A stretch of DNA of 64,000 nucleotides from Novosphingobium aquimarinum (lineage in GTDB: Bacteria > Pseudomonadota > Alphaproteobacteria > Sphingomonadales > Sphingomonadaceae): NCBI RefSeq assembly GCF_009746585.1, contig NZ_WRPO01000002.1:310001-374000 (forward strand), read 5' to 3'. A model generated the notes under the pieces. It did no database searches. It saw only the letters and a program-made list of their open reading frames with translations, and was not told where the DNA came from. Shown one piece after another: positions 17,278-26,253 of the stretch. Within the stretch, counting starts at the first letter, position 1. Each line of letters starts with the position of its first letter. Both the position numbers and the translations under genes were made by a program.

Positions 17278-18534
17278 TTACTGATTCATGGCGTCGAAGA
17301 AGTCTTCGTTTGTCTTGGAATCCTTCATCTTGTCGAGCAGGAATTCCATCGCGTCAATCGTGCCCATCTGCATGAGGATACGGCGCAGCACCCACATCTT
17401 GGAGAGCTGATCCTTGGCGACCAGCAGCTCTTCCTTGCGCGTGCCGGACTTGCCGACATCGAGCGCGGGGAAGATGCGCTTGTCGGCGACCTTGCGATCG
17501 AGCACGATCTCGGAATTGCCGGTGCCCTTGAATTCTTCGAAGATGACTTCGTCCATCCGGCTGCCGGTGTCGATCAGCGCGGTGGCGATGATCGAGAGCG
17601 AACCGCCCTCCTCGATGTTTCGCGCCGCACCGAAGAAGCGCTTCGGCCGCTGCAGTGCGTTGGCGTCGACACCGCCGGTCAGGACTTTGCCCGAGCTCGG
17701 CACCACGGTGTTGTAAGCGCGGCCGAGACGCGTGATCGAATCGAGCAGGATGACGACATCGCGCTTGTGCTCGACGAGGCGCTTGGCCTTCTCGATCACC
17801 ATTTCGGCGACTTGCACGTGGCGCTGCGCGGGCTCGTCGAAGGTCGAGGAAATGACCTCGCCCTTCACCGAACGCTGCATGTCGGTGACTTCCTCGGGTC
17901 GCTCGTCGACGAGCAGCACCAGCAGGAACACTTCAGGATGATTGTCAGTGATGGCTTTCGCCATGTTCTGCAGCAGCACGGTCTTACCCGTGCGCGGCGG
18001 CGCGACGATCAGCGCGCGCTGGCCCTTGCCCTGCGGGCTGATCAGATCGATCACGCGGGCCGACTTGTCCTTCACGGTCGGGTCGAGCGTATCGAGCCGC
18101 AGCCGTTCGTCGGGATAGAGCGGGGTCAGGTTGTCGAAGTTGACCCGGTGACGCACCACGTCGGGATCGTCGAAATTGACCTTGGTCAGCTTGGTGATCG
18201 CGAAGTAACGCTCACCGTCGCGCGGGGCGCGGATTTCGCCTTCGACCGTATCGCCGGTGCGCAGGCCCCATTTACGAACCTGGTTGGGCGAAACGTAGAT
18301 ATCGTCGGGCCCGGCGAGATAGTTCGCCTCGGGGCTGCGCAGGAAGCCGAAACCATCGGTCAGCACCTCGATGGTGCCCAGACCCATGATTTCCTCGCCA
18401 TCTTCAGCGACTTCCTTGAGAATGCCGAACATGATGTCCTGACGGCGCATGGTCGAGGCGCCTTCGACGCCCATTTCTTCCGCCATCTCGACCAGTTCGG
18501 CCGGCGTTTTCTTTTTGAGTTCTTTCAGGTGCAT
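17278..18534 (-). CDS. rho: Transcription termination factor Rho
   Basis: A 418-residue RNA-dependent ATPase. The N-terminal helical region ([17 protein letters not shown]) is followed by the OSN/CSD RNA-binding domain ([27 protein letters not shown] region). The P-loop APPRTGKT follows near residue 180, and the Q/R-loop segments are intact. Length equals the E. coli protein (419), with no inserts. Rho near the origin beside mnmE and hemE is standard in alphaproteobacteria. The 192 bases upstream hold no gene and may contain its autoregulated leader. Confidence 0.97.
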   Translation of the reverse strand: MHLKELKKKTPAELVEMAEEMGVEGASTMRRQDIMFGILKEVAEDGEEIMGLGTIEVLTDGFGFLRSPEANYLAGPDDIYVSPNQVRKWGLRTGDTVEGEIRAPRDGERYFAITKLTKVNFDDPDVVRHRVNFDNLTPLYPDERLRLDTLDPTVKDKSARVIDLISPQGKGQRALIVAPPRTGKTVLLQNMAKAITDNHPEVFLLVLLVDERPEEVTDMQRSVKGEVISSTFDEPAQRHVQVAEMVIEKAKRLVEHKRDVVILLDSITRLGRAYNTVVPSSGKVLTGGVDANALQRPKRFFGAARNIEEGGSLSIIATALIDTGSRMDEVIFEEFKGTGNSEIVLDRKVADKRIFPALDVGKSGTRKEELLVAKDQLSKMWVLRRILMQMGTIDAMEFLLDKMKDSKTNEDFFDAMNQ

Positions 18535-18726
18535 CGCGCAGGATTCCGCATGGAATGGAAAAACAAGAGAATTTCGTTCCGGCGGGACATTTGGGCTTGG
18601 GGAAAGCAGATCCGGGCGCGAAGATTTTCGACAGCCGGTGCCGGAAGACGACTTTCAGATAGGCGTAGACCCGCTCGCGGTCAACGCGTCTTGTTGAAGC
18701 CAGGCTCGCCAGTGGCGATTCTCAGG

Positions 18727-19071
18727 TCAGTGTCCGCGAGATTCGCCACTGCCCTGCATCATCCGTCCGACGATCTCCAGTTGCGAGGCACGTTCCGACA
18801 TTTCGCGGCTGCATCGCTCGGCATCGGCCTGCGCGCTTTCCAGCGTGTAGCGCGGTGATTTCAGCAACTGGATCATGTAGACCTGGAAATTGAAATCCGG
18901 CTGTCGGCCTTCGAGCCGGCCCAGATAGTACATGATCGAAGCGAGCGTTCCGGCGTCGGGTTCTTCCTTTTCGGCCGCGCCTGCCGCGAACACCGCCATG
19001 CAGCGCAAGTCCGCTTCCGCTTCGGGTTCGAGCTTGGCGAGCGCGCTCGCGGCCAGCAGCGAAAGCAGCAT
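18727..19071 (-). CDS. Small conserved hypothetical protein
   Basis: A 114-residue protein with a hydrophobic start (MLLSLLAASALA) that looks like a signal peptide, then ADLRCMAVFAAGAA and a helical C-terminal half (RYTLESAQADAERCSREMSERASQLEIVGRMM region). Two cysteines in the mature part could pair. The ATG at 19071 follows AGGAGAAG by a reasonable distance; a TTG one codon upstream is less likely. It lies 15 bases downstream of hemJ and is probably cotranscribed with hemE-hemJ. I know only that similar short secreted proteins are common in sphingomonads; function is unknown. Confidence 0.65.
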   Translation of the reverse strand: MLLSLLAASALAKLEPEAEADLRCMAVFAAGAAEKEEPDAGTLASIMYYLGRLEGRQPDFNFQVYMIQLLKSPRYTLESAQADAERCSREMSERASQLEIVGRMMQGSGESRGH

Positions 19072-19085
19072 CAACGGCTCTTCTC

Positions 19086-19529
19086 CTAGAACGGGCGGAC
19101 GATCACCAGCACGACGATCAGCGCGACGGCGAGCCCGGGAACCTCGTTGAGCAACCGCAGCTTGCGCCCGGTCAGCTTGCGCTCGCCGCGTGCCAGCTTC
19201 TTGGCATAACCGACGAGGTAGCCGTGATAGCCGCTCAGCAGCACCACGAGCAGCAGCTTGACGTGGAACCAGCCTTGGCTGAACGCGCCAGTGGTGATCG
19301 CCAGCAGCAGCCCCAGCACCCAGACGATGATCAGCGCGGGCGTCAGGATGATCTTGCGCAGCTTGGCCTCGCGCTCAATCCACAAGTCATTTTCCGGCGA
19401 ATCGGGCTCCGCTTCCTGGTGGTAGACGAAGAAGCGCGGCAGCATGAACAGCCCCGCCATCCAGAAGATCACGAAGATCACGTGGCCGGCCTTCAGCCAG
19501 AGATAGAGGTTCGACAAGGTCTGTTCCAT
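19086..19529 (-). CDS. hemJ: Protoporphyrinogen IX oxidase HemJ
   Basis: A 147-residue membrane protein (UPF0093) with four predicted spans. The N-terminal YLWLKAGHVIFVIFWMAGLF segment places the conserved heme-ligating histidine in the first span. GWFHVKLLLVVLLSGYHG near residues 85-102 carries the conserved lysine. HemJ oxidises protoporphyrinogen IX in bacteria lacking HemG and HemY. Its position next to hemE supports a role in heme synthesis. The ATG at 19529 is favoured over a GTG three codons upstream. Identity is strong from length, topology and context. Confidence 0.92.
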   Translation of the reverse strand: MEQTLSNLYLWLKAGHVIFVIFWMAGLFMLPRFFVYHQEAEPDSPENDLWIEREAKLRKIILTPALIIVWVLGLLLAITTGAFSQGWFHVKLLLVVLLSGYHGYLVGYAKKLARGERKLTGRKLRLLNEVPGLAVALIVVLVIVRPF

Positions 19530-19573
19530 GACGCCCACTTTAGCGCCGTAGGGCCGTGCGAGTCAGCAAGGAG

Positions 19574-20599
19574 TTATCCACGCCAGCCGCGGACGGTGGA
19601 CAACAATTGCTCGACGTGCGCGATCGGGGTTTCCTTGCCGATGCCATGGCCGAGGTTGAAGACATGCGGCCGCCCGGCGAAGGCCTCGAGCACGTGCCGC
19701 GCCCGGCGGTCGAGCTCCTCACCGCCCGCGAGCAGCAACAGCGGATCGAGATTGCCTTGCACCGGCAAACCCTCCGGCAAGTTGGCGTGAATCCAGTGCG
19801 GATCGATGGTCTCGTCGACACCGACCGCTCCGACCCCGGTCTCGCGCACATAGGCGGGCAGTTTCTCGCCGGCACCCTTGGGAAACCCGATCACCGGAAC
19901 ATCGGGATGGCTCTCGGCCAGCGCTGTGACGATCTCGGCATTGGGCGCGATCACCCAGCGCTCGAATTCGGCCGGCGCTAGCGTGCCGGCCCAGCTGTCG
20001 AACAGCTGCACCGCTTCGGCGCCGGCATCGATCTGGCCGCGCAAGTAGGTGATCGTCACCGAGGTGATCGCTTCGATGATCTCGGCAAAGCCGCCGGGAT
20101 CGCGATAAGCCATCGCGCGCGCCTCGTGCTGATCACGGCTGCCTTCACCCGCAACCATGTAGGTGGCGTTGGTCCAGGGGCTGCCGGCAAAGCCGAGCAT
20201 CGTCTGTTCCGGGGGAAGCGCCGCGCGCACCTTGCGCACCGTCTCGTAGATCGGTGCGAGCCGTTCGGGCACCGCGGTCAGGCTAGCGAGCGCGGCATCG
20301 GCCAATTTCGGACTGAGGTGCGGGCCTTCGCCGGCCAGGAAAGTCAGGTCCTGGCCCATCGCGTAAGGTACGATCAGGATGTCGGAAAACAGGATCGCGC
20401 CGTCGAATCCGAACCGGCGCAGCGGTTGCAGCGTGATTTCGCAGGCCGCGTCGCTGTCGTAGACGAGCGCCAGAAAACCGCCCTTCTCGGCACGCAATGC
20501 GCGGTATTCGGGAAGGTACCGTCCAGCTTGCCGCATGAGCCAGATCGGGCGCCGGTCACTCTGCTGACCGCGCAGGGTTTCGAGGAGAAGGCCGGGCAT
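19574..20599 (-). CDS. hemE: Uroporphyrinogen decarboxylase
   Basis: A 341-residue heme biosynthesis enzyme that converts uroporphyrinogen III to coproporphyrinogen III. The family signature PIWLMRQAGRYLPEYR is at residues 18-33; GFDGAILFSDILI and GFAGSPWTNATYM follow. The ATG at 20599 is used; a TTG five codons upstream is possible. The stop codon lies inside TTATCCACG (19574-19582), one base from a consensus DnaA box, possibly by chance. hemE next to a ppsR gene is the classical flank of the alphaproteobacterial origin. Confidence 0.96.
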   Translation of the reverse strand: MPGLLLETLRGQQSDRRPIWLMRQAGRYLPEYRALRAEKGGFLALVYDSDAACEITLQPLRRFGFDGAILFSDILIVPYAMGQDLTFLAGEGPHLSPKLADAALASLTAVPERLAPIYETVRKVRAALPPEQTMLGFAGSPWTNATYMVAGEGSRDQHEARAMAYRDPGGFAEIIEAITSVTITYLRGQIDAGAEAVQLFDSWAGTLAPAEFERWVIAPNAEIVTALAESHPDVPVIGFPKGAGEKLPAYVRETGVGAVGVDETIDPHWIHANLPEGLPVQGNLDPLLLLAGGEELDRRARHVLEAFAGRPHVFNLGHGIGKETPIAHVEQLLSTVRGWRG

Positions 20600-20968
20600 C
20601 TCGAGTCCAATCAAACAAAAATAAAGTATTTATAGAAAGGTAGCTGAAGGTAGTTGGTCCTGTGGAAACTGGGGACAGCGCTGCCATGCCCGAATTGTCC
20701 CGGGCTGAACAGACCTGCTCGCGAGTGCGACTCCCCGGATGGTACCCGTCAAGCACGGGTTATCCTCCTAATCCCCAGCCTGTGCACGGGCGAGCCTGCC
20801 TGTCCGTAAGTTACCCTGAGCGAGTCCGGTAGCGGGTGCGGAATCGCCGATCCGAGTTGTCACCGGGTTCGTCCCATGGTTTATGCTCGCTCCATCCACA
20901 GGGTTTGGGAAGGTCGCGAAACGGGTTCGCGGTGCCGCCCGTCAGCGACAGGAGCGACCGCCTCGCCG
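20600..20968. other. Predicted chromosomal replication origin (oriC)
   Basis: A 369-base gene-free interval between divergent hemE and ppsR. Next to hemE, 20609-20637 is an AT-rich tract (AAACAAAAATAAAGTATTT core) that could be the unwinding element. DnaA-box-like 9-mers with two mismatches to TTATCCACA: GTTTCCACA on minus (20661-20669), TTATCCTCC (20760-20768) and CCATCCACA (20892-20900). TCCCCA hexamers resembling weak W-boxes lie at 20670-20675 (minus) and 20772-20777 (plus). Known: the Caulobacter and Rickettsia origins map between hemE and this gene family. Seen: transcription diverges here across tens of kilobases. No consensus DnaA box is present in the gap itself. Confidence 0.75.
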
Positions 20969-21814
20969 ATGGCGCGCTATCATCTTCATCTGCTATCGGA
21001 TTCGACCGGCGAAACACTCGAAATGATCGCCAAGGCCGCCTTGGCGCAATTCGACGACAGCGACGTGATCCGCCACTTTTGGCCGATGGTACGTTCGCAG
21101 CAGCATCTCGAACGGATCATGGGGGAGATCTCCAGCCACCCGGGGCTCGTGTTCTATACGCTCGTCAACAACGAGATGCGCGCCAAGCTGGAAGAGCGGT
21201 GCATGTCGCTCTCGTTGCCCGCGTTCGCGGTGCTCGACGGCGTGACCGATGCTCTGGAGGATCTGCTCGGACAGGAAGCGGCGGGCCGGCCCGGTCGGCA
21301 GCACCGGCTCGACGACGCCTATTTCGCGCGCGTCGATGCGATTCAATACACCATCGGCCACGACGACGGCATCAGCTGGGAGGACTGGGAGGATGCCGAT
21401 ATCGTCCTTGCCGGAGTCTCGCGCACGTCGAAGACGCCGACCAGCATCTACCTCGCCAATCGCGGCTACAAAGTGGCGAACATTCCGATCGTGGTCGAGA
21501 GCCCCCCGCCCGCTGCCCTGTTCGGTTTGCGGCGGCCGCTGGTGGTGGGTCTGACCACCGCGCCCGAGCGGCTGATTCAAGTGCGCCGCAATCGCCTGCT
21601 CTCGCTCAGCCAGTCGCCCGATACCGACTACGTCAATGGCGACCGGGTCGCGAACGAGCTCAAGTACGCGCGCCGGATGTTCGCGGACAACGGCTGGCCG
21701 GTGATCGACGTGACGCGGCGCTCGATCGAGGAAACCGCTGCCGCAGTGATCAATATCTACAACGAACGCAGGCTGGCCGCGGGCGAGACGACGCCGGGTT
21801 CGAAGCCGATATGA
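20969..21814 (+). CDS. ppsR: Pyruvate, phosphate dikinase / PEP synthase regulatory protein (DUF299)
   Basis: A 281-residue bifunctional Ser/Thr kinase and Pi-dependent phosphorylase of the PPSR/PDRP family. It starts [21 protein letters not shown], and the P-loop-like [18 protein letters not shown] near residues 150-168 is the family signature. Such proteins switch PpdK or PpsA on and off by phosphorylating a threonine beside the catalytic histidine. The ATG at 20969 begins the conserved domain and has AGGAGCG upstream. It is the first rightward gene from the predicted origin. Whether the target is PPDK or PEP synthase cannot be told. Confidence 0.93.
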   Translation: MARYHLHLLSDSTGETLEMIAKAALAQFDDSDVIRHFWPMVRSQQHLERIMGEISSHPGLVFYTLVNNEMRAKLEERCMSLSLPAFAVLDGVTDALEDLLGQEAAGRPGRQHRLDDAYFARVDAIQYTIGHDDGISWEDWEDADIVLAGVSRTSKTPTSIYLANRGYKVANIPIVVESPPPAALFGLRRPLVVGLTTAPERLIQVRRNRLLSLSQSPDTDYVNGDRVANELKYARRMFADNGWPVIDVTRRSIEETAAAVINIYNERRLAAGETTPGSKPI

Positions 21815-21824
21815 CTCAGCCGAC

Positions 21825-22409
21825 GTGATCGTACTCGCATCGAAAAGCGCGTCGCGCCGAGCGATGCTCGAAGCGGCCGACGTCGCCCATCGGGCGGTGC
21901 CTGCCGATATCGACGAACGCGCGCTGGAGCGCGAGCTGCAAGGGGCGGGGCCGGAAGCGGTGGCGCTGGCTCTGGCCGAAGCGAAAGCGCTCGCGGTGTC
22001 GCGGAGCGAGCCCGAAGCGCTGGTGCTCGGCAGCGATTCCCTGGTCGAATGCGATGGCCGGCGCTTCGACAAACCCGAATCCCGCGAGGCGGCCGCCGAG
22101 CACCTGCGCTTCTTCTCCGGTCGCGCCATGGTGCTGCACAGCGCGGCGGCCTTGGCGCGCGGCGGGGAAATCGTGTGGCGCGAAGCCGCCCGGGCAGTGC
22201 TGCAAGTCCACCCGCTGTCCGAAGCTTTCATCGAGGAATATCTCAACGCGGAATGGCCCGCGGTGTCCGCATGCGTGGGCGTGTTCCGGATCGAAGGGCG
22301 CGGCGTACGCTTGTTCCGGAGCATCGAAGGCGATCATTTCACCGTGCTGGGCATGCCGTTGCTGGGGGTCCTGTCGGCCTTGCGCGAACAAGGAGCCCTG
22401 CCGCAATGA
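21825..22409 (+). CDS. maf: Maf-like nucleoside triphosphate pyrophosphatase
   Basis: A 194-residue Maf/Ham1-superfamily protein. The N-terminal [17 protein letters not shown] loop and the central [13 protein letters not shown] motif with [15 protein letters not shown] are diagnostic. Maf proteins hydrolyse non-canonical or specific nucleotides to monophosphate plus pyrophosphate. GTG start 10 bases after ppsR; the stop overlaps the aroE ATG (ATGA). Residues place it nearer YceF/YhdE-type Maf generally, but the preferred nucleotide is uncertain. Confidence 0.9.
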   Translation: MIVLASKSASRRAMLEAADVAHRAVPADIDERALERELQGAGPEAVALALAEAKALAVSRSEPEALVLGSDSLVECDGRRFDKPESREAAAEHLRFFSGRAMVLHSAAALARGGEIVWREAARAVLQVHPLSEAFIEEYLNAEWPAVSACVGVFRIEGRGVRLFRSIEGDHFTVLGMPLLGVLSALREQGALPQ

Positions 22410-23236
22410 GCCTGCCTTATGCCGAAGTGATCGGCGATCCGATCGCCCATTCGAAGTCGCCTCTCATCCATGGCTTCTGGCTCGAAAAGCTGGGCCTGGA
22501 AGCGCAATACACGCGCTGCCGCGTGACGACGGATGGTCTCGGCGAGTTCTTCGCGGAACGGCGTGCGATCCCGGCCTGGAAAGGCTGCAATATCACCATC
22601 CCGCACAAGGAAGCCGTGCTGCCGTTTCTCGACGGGGTGGAGGATGCCGCGCAGGCGATCGGCGCGGTCAACACCGTGTTTCGCGGCGAATCCGGCGACC
22701 TGATCGGCACCAACACCGATATTGAGGGTGTTGCCGAAGCGCTCGTCGGCGCTGAAGACACCGATTCGGCCGTCGTCATCGGTAACGGCGGGGCCGCGCG
22801 CGCCGCGTTCGCGCACCTCGCCAGAATCGGCAGCCGCGATGTCCGGATCATCGCGCGCGATCCGGCGAAGGCCATGCGGGTGGCGGACGAATGCGGTCTG
22901 ACTGCCACTGCCGCGCCGTTCGATCCTGACGCCGATCGCATGCGCGGGGCGCACATCGTCATCAATGCCACGCAGCTCGGAATGGACGGTCAGCCGCCGA
23001 TGCCGACCTGGATCGGCGAGCAACTGGAGCGAACGGCGGATCGCGCGGTGGTGTTCGACATGGTCTATGCCCCGCTCGAAACCGCGCTCCTCGCTGCCGC
23101 CGGCAAAGTGGGCAGGGCGCGGGCGGACGGTCTCGTCATGCTCGTGGGCCAGGCCGCCGCTGCGTTCGAGCGCTTTTTCGGCGTGCCCGCCCCGCGCCAA
23201 TACGATGCCGGGCTGCGCGCGATCCTGACGGCATGA
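22406..23236 (+). CDS. aroE: Shikimate dehydrogenase
   Basis: A 276-residue NADPH enzyme of the shikimate pathway, reducing 3-dehydroshikimate. The substrate site is visible: [17 protein letters not shown] (residues 10-26), [10 protein letters not shown] with the catalytic lysine near residue 69, and GTNTDIEG with the catalytic aspartate near 106. The Rossmann [13 protein letters not shown] is near 128-140. The ATG overlaps the maf stop, and its own stop overlaps coaE, making a coupled ppsR-maf-aroE-coaE unit. AGGAG precedes the start. Confidence 0.95.
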   Translation: MSLPYAEVIGDPIAHSKSPLIHGFWLEKLGLEAQYTRCRVTTDGLGEFFAERRAIPAWKGCNITIPHKEAVLPFLDGVEDAAQAIGAVNTVFRGESGDLIGTNTDIEGVAEALVGAEDTDSAVVIGNGGAARAAFAHLARIGSRDVRIIARDPAKAMRVADECGLTATAAPFDPDADRMRGAHIVINATQLGMDGQPPMPTWIGEQLERTADRAVVFDMVYAPLETALLAAAGKVGRARADGLVMLVGQAAAAFERFFGVPAPRQYDAGLRAILTA

Positions 23237-23853
23237 CGCCGCCGCGCCCGTTCATTCTCGGTCTGACCGGATCGATCGGCATGGGCAAATCCGCGGTCGC
23301 GGCGATGTTTCGCGAAGCCGGCGTGCCGGTGTTCGACGCCGATGCCGCGGTTCACCAGCTCCAAGGTCCGGATGGCGCGCTCTTGCCCGAGATCGAGGCT
23401 GCGTTCCCCGGCACGACCGGGCCCGAAGGCGTCGATCGGCCCAAGCTCGGCGCGGCGGTGTTCGGCGATCGCGCGGCGCTGGCGCGGCTCGAGGCGATCG
23501 TGCATCCGGCTGTGGCGGCGATGCGCGCCCGCTTCATGGAAGACAACGCGCAAGCGTCGTTGGTCGTGTTCGACATTCCGCTCCTGTTCGAGAAGACCGG
23601 CAAGGCGGGGCTCGATGCCGTGGCCGTCGTCAGTGCGCCTGCCGAAATGCAGCGCGCTCGGGTTCTGGCGCGTCCCGGCATGACGGTGGAGAAGTTCGAA
23701 CAGATCCTTGCGCTGCAAGTGCCCGATGCCGAGAAGCGCGCGCTTGCCGATTACGTCATCGATACGGGTGTCGCGATGGACGCGACACGCTCGGCAGTGC
23801 GAGATCTGGCGGCGCGGCTCGGCAATCGTGACGGTTCGCTTCCGCGCCCTTGA
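23233..23853 (+). CDS. coaE: Dephospho-CoA kinase
   Basis: A 206-residue kinase for the last step of coenzyme A synthesis. The P-loop [11 protein letters not shown] lies at residues 10-20, followed by [11 protein letters not shown], the [13 protein letters not shown] lid region and [16 protein letters not shown]. Length is normal. It overlaps aroE by four bases. The dnaQ gene begins 32 bases later. The aroE-coaE-dnaQ order next to the origin is conserved in alphaproteobacteria. Confidence 0.95.
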   Translation: MTPPRPFILGLTGSIGMGKSAVAAMFREAGVPVFDADAAVHQLQGPDGALLPEIEAAFPGTTGPEGVDRPKLGAAVFGDRAALARLEAIVHPAVAAMRARFMEDNAQASLVVFDIPLLFEKTGKAGLDAVAVVSAPAEMQRARVLARPGMTVEKFEQILALQVPDAEKRALADYVIDTGVAMDATRSAVRDLAARLGNRDGSLPRP

Positions 23854-23885
23854 ACCAACGCGCGCAGAGGCAGATATGAGGTAGG

Positions 23886-24572
23886 ATGCGAGAGATCATC
23901 TTCGATACCGAAACGACGGGTTTTGATCCCAAGACCGGGGATCGGATGGTCGAGATCGGATGCATAGAGATGTTCAACCGGATGCCCACCGGCCAGACGT
24001 TTCACGCCTATTTCAATCCCGAGCGATCGATGCCGGCCGGTGCGGAGGCCATTCACGGATTGAGCGACGCGTTCCTCGCGGACAAGCCGCGCTTTTCCGA
24101 ACGCTGCGCCGAACTGCTTGAATTCATCGCCGACAGCCCGCTAGTCGCACACAATGCCAGTTTCGACTTCGGCTTTCTCGATGCCGAACTGGCGCTGTGC
24201 GGGCTCGATCCGGTGTGTCGCTCGCGGATGATCGATACGGTGGCCCTGGCTAAAGTACGCCACCCGGGAGCCAAACTCTCGCTCGACGCTTTGTGCACCC
24301 GTTATGGGATCGATCGCAGCCACCGCACCAAGCACGGCGCCTTGCTGGACGCAGAACTGCTCGCGCAAGTCTACGTCGAGCTGTGTGGCGGGCGCCAGAT
24401 CGGCCTGGAGCTGGTCGAAGACAGCGAGACCGTCACGGTTACCTCGCGGACACGGATCGTCCGCGAACGTCCATTCCGGGCACCCCGCCCGCATACGGCA
24501 AGCGCGGAAGAGCTGGCACGGCATGCCGCTTTCCTTGCCCAGGCCGTCGAAGCTCCGCTCTGGAGCGCATGA
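23886..24572 (+). CDS. dnaQ: DNA polymerase III epsilon subunit (3'-5' exonuclease)
   Basis: A 228-residue proofreading exonuclease. Exo I is FDTETTGFD (residues 5-13), Exo II HNASFDFGFLDAEL near 83-96, and Exo III HGALLDAELLAQVY near 150-163, giving the DEDDh set. The C-terminal tail, which in E. coli contacts the alpha subunit, is present but divergent (RPFRAPRPHTASAEEL). It follows coaE in the same direction. The family is secure; assignment as the replicative epsilon rests on gene order near oriC. Confidence 0.94.
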   Translation: MREIIFDTETTGFDPKTGDRMVEIGCIEMFNRMPTGQTFHAYFNPERSMPAGAEAIHGLSDAFLADKPRFSERCAELLEFIADSPLVAHNASFDFGFLDAELALCGLDPVCRSRMIDTVALAKVRHPGAKLSLDALCTRYGIDRSHRTKHGALLDAELLAQVYVELCGGRQIGLELVEDSETVTVTSRTRIVRERPFRAPRPHTASAEELARHAAFLAQAVEAPLWSA

Positions 24573-24596
24573 CTTTACCATAAGGAGAAGTTCGCC

Positions 24597-25181
24597 ATGG
24601 ATATTCGCGTCTCGGGTCATCAGGTCGACACGGGTGAAGCGCTGCAGACGCATGCCAACGAGCGACTGGCCGCGATTGTCGAAAAGTACTTCAGCCGCGC
24701 GCTTTCTTCGCATGTGACGTTCGGCCGCGGGCCGGCCAACGGCTTTCGCTGCGACATCATCATGCACGTCATGCAGAACCTGGTGTTGAAGGCTTCCGGC
24801 AGCGCGCAGGATGCGCATCAGGCGTTCGATCAGGCGGCCGAGAAGATCGACAAGCAGCTGCGTCGTTACAAACGCCGGCTCAACGATCATCACGAACAGA
24901 GCTTGCATGCCATGGCGGAAGACATTGCCATGGCCGAAGCCGATGCCGCCTATACCATCTTCGAAGAACGCGCCGACCAAGACGATGAGGAAGAGATCGA
25001 CGCTCCGGTCGTCATTGCCGAAACGCGTGTCGATATTCCCGAGGCGACGGTTTCGGATGCCGTGATGATGCTGGACTTGCGCAATACCGCCGCATTGTTC
25101 TTTAAAAATGCTGGAACGGGACGCCACAATATGGTTTACCGCCGCGGCGACGGCACGATCGGCTGGGTCGAACCGTCCTGA
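24597..25181 (+). CDS. hpf: Ribosome hibernation promoting factor, long form (HPF/RaiA)
   Basis: A 194-residue protein. The N-terminal S30AE domain (about 1-105) opens MDIRVSGHQVDTGEALQTHA and binds the 30S decoding region. The C-terminal dimerisation domain (about 140-194) has AVMMLDLRNTAALFFKNAGT and MVYRRGDGTIGWVEP. Long HPF dimerises ribosomes into 100S particles in stationary phase. A strong ribosome site (TAAGGAGAAG) precedes the ATG. In many Proteobacteria hpf sits between rpoN and ptsN; here ptsN follows but rpoN is absent. Confidence 0.95.
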   Translation: MDIRVSGHQVDTGEALQTHANERLAAIVEKYFSRALSSHVTFGRGPANGFRCDIIMHVMQNLVLKASGSAQDAHQAFDQAAEKIDKQLRRYKRRLNDHHEQSLHAMAEDIAMAEADAAYTIFEERADQDDEEEIDAPVVIAETRVDIPEATVSDAVMMLDLRNTAALFFKNAGTGRHNMVYRRGDGTIGWVEPS

Positions 25182-25226
25182 GGCGTGTTTGAGCCTTTCG
25201 CTTTCTATGTTCGGAGGTGGGGCAAA

Positions 25227-25246
25227 CGGTCCGGATTAACGGACCG
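25227..25246. promoter_or_regulatory. Perfect hairpin between hpf and ptsN
   Basis: CGGTCCG-GATTAA-CGGACCG forms a 7-bp perfect stem with a 6-base loop, 45 bases after the hpf stop and 51 before the ptsN start. Neither side has a T-run, so it is not a standard terminator. It may be an RNA processing or regulatory hairpin. Confidence 0.45.
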
Positions 25247-25297
25247 GGATAGCGCGTAAGCAAATGGCAACCGACCCCAGATAACTGTCAGATCACG

Positions 25298-25759
25298 ATG
25301 AACGCTCTCTTTACCCTCGATCCTGCGGCCATCATGACGGCCACGGAAAGCAGCAAGGATGCGATCCTCGATCGGTTGTCCACTCTCTTTGCCGAAGTCT
25401 ATGAACTGGACCGCGATGCGGTCCGTGCGGCCCTGCTCGAGCGTGAGGAACTGGGATCCACCGGCTTCGGCCGCCGCTTTGCCATCCCTCACGCTCGGCT
25501 GGACGATCTCAAGCGGCCGGTCGCGGCGATCATGCAGATGGCCACGCCGATCGAGTTCGACGCTGCCGATGGACAGCCGGTAGACATCATCTTCGGGCTG
25601 CTCTCGCCGGAAGGCGCTGGCGCCAGCCATTTGCACGCGCTCGCCGCGATCTCGCGCACGATGCGCGACGAACGCATGCACGAGGCGCTCGTCGCAGCAC
25701 CCGGACCGGAAGCGATCTATAGCCTCCTTAGCGATGTCATCGACCGCGACGCCGCCTGA
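25298..25759 (+). CDS. ptsN: PTS IIA-like nitrogen-regulatory protein PtsN (EIIA-Ntr)
   Basis: A 153-residue PTS EIIA domain of the fructose/mannitol class. The phosphorylated histidine is His65 in RFAIPHARLD. IEFDAADGQPVDIIFGLLSPE and HLHALAAISRTMRDERM are characteristic. It receives phosphate from the PTS-Ntr chain and in other bacteria modulates potassium transport and nitrogen or carbon signalling. It follows hpf, and its 3' end overlaps the thioesterase gene by 26 bases, so that pair is coupled. Confidence 0.94.
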   Translation: MNALFTLDPAAIMTATESSKDAILDRLSTLFAEVYELDRDAVRAALLEREELGSTGFGRRFAIPHARLDDLKRPVAAIMQMATPIEFDAADGQPVDIIFGLLSPEGAGASHLHALAAISRTMRDERMHEALVAAPGPEAIYSLLSDVIDRDAA

Positions 25760-26252
25760 CTCTTCCTTGTCGGAAGTATCGGCAGGGCATCCCGGCGGCG
25801 CGCAGACGCACTGGCGGGCGTTGGAAGGGCTTTATGCCTCCGCGCCGGTCAACCAGTTGTTTCCCTCGCGGCTCGAGATCCTGGGTGAGGGGCAGTCGCG
25901 CATTCATTTCCTGGTCGAACCCAGCGTGTTCCATGCCGCCGGGGCCGCTCACGGCACGATCTATTTCAAGATGCTCGACGATGCGGCGTTCTACGCGGCG
26001 AACACACTGGTGACGGACCGCTTCTTGCTGACCACGTCATTCAACATGCATCTCTCGTCTCCGCTCGAGGCCGGCCCGGTCACGGCGGAAGGTCATTGGG
26101 TCAGCGGGCGCCGCCGCGTGCTGGTGGCCGAAGCGGTGCTGCGCGATTCGCACGGCGAGGAAGTGGGGCGCGGAACGGGCACTTTCATGCGATCGCGAAT
26201 CGCGCTCTCCGGGCTTCCCGGTTACGCCGACGCCGGCACGGCAGGCTCGTAA
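25734..26252 (+). CDS. PaaI family hotdog-fold thioesterase
   Basis: A 172-residue hotdog-fold protein. The helix-containing motif FHAAGAAHGTIYFKMLDDAAFYAANTL resembles the HGG-type catalytic segment of PaaI thioesterases, followed by TTSFNMHLSSPLEAGPVTAEGHW. The N-terminal 25 residues are a low-complexity extension. It probably hydrolyses an acyl-CoA or aryl-CoA thioester; the substrate is unknown. It overlaps ptsN by 26 bases and abuts the DUF1491 gene, forming a ptsN-paaI-DUF1491 run. Confidence 0.85.
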   Translation: MSSTATPPDSSLSEVSAGHPGGAQTHWRALEGLYASAPVNQLFPSRLEILGEGQSRIHFLVEPSVFHAAGAAHGTIYFKMLDDAAFYAANTLVTDRFLLTTSFNMHLSSPLEAGPVTAEGHWVSGRRRVLVAEAVLRDSHGEEVGRGTGTFMRSRIALSGLPGYADAGTAGS

Positions 26253-26253
26253 G

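Noticed and set aside
17269..18858. 529-codon plus-strand frame overlapping rho and its upstream region
   Set aside because: Shadow of rho; no domain and no start signal.
17814..19490. Other CACGTG-containing sites (near 17.8 kb and 19.5 kb) as parS
   Set aside because: They lack the TGTT/AACA flanks; only the four listed sites have them.
19574..19582. TTATCCACG at the hemE stop codon as a DnaA box
   Set aside because: Eight of nine bases match, but it lies about 1 kb from the AT-rich tract and the spacing makes an origin role unlikely; kept only as an observation.
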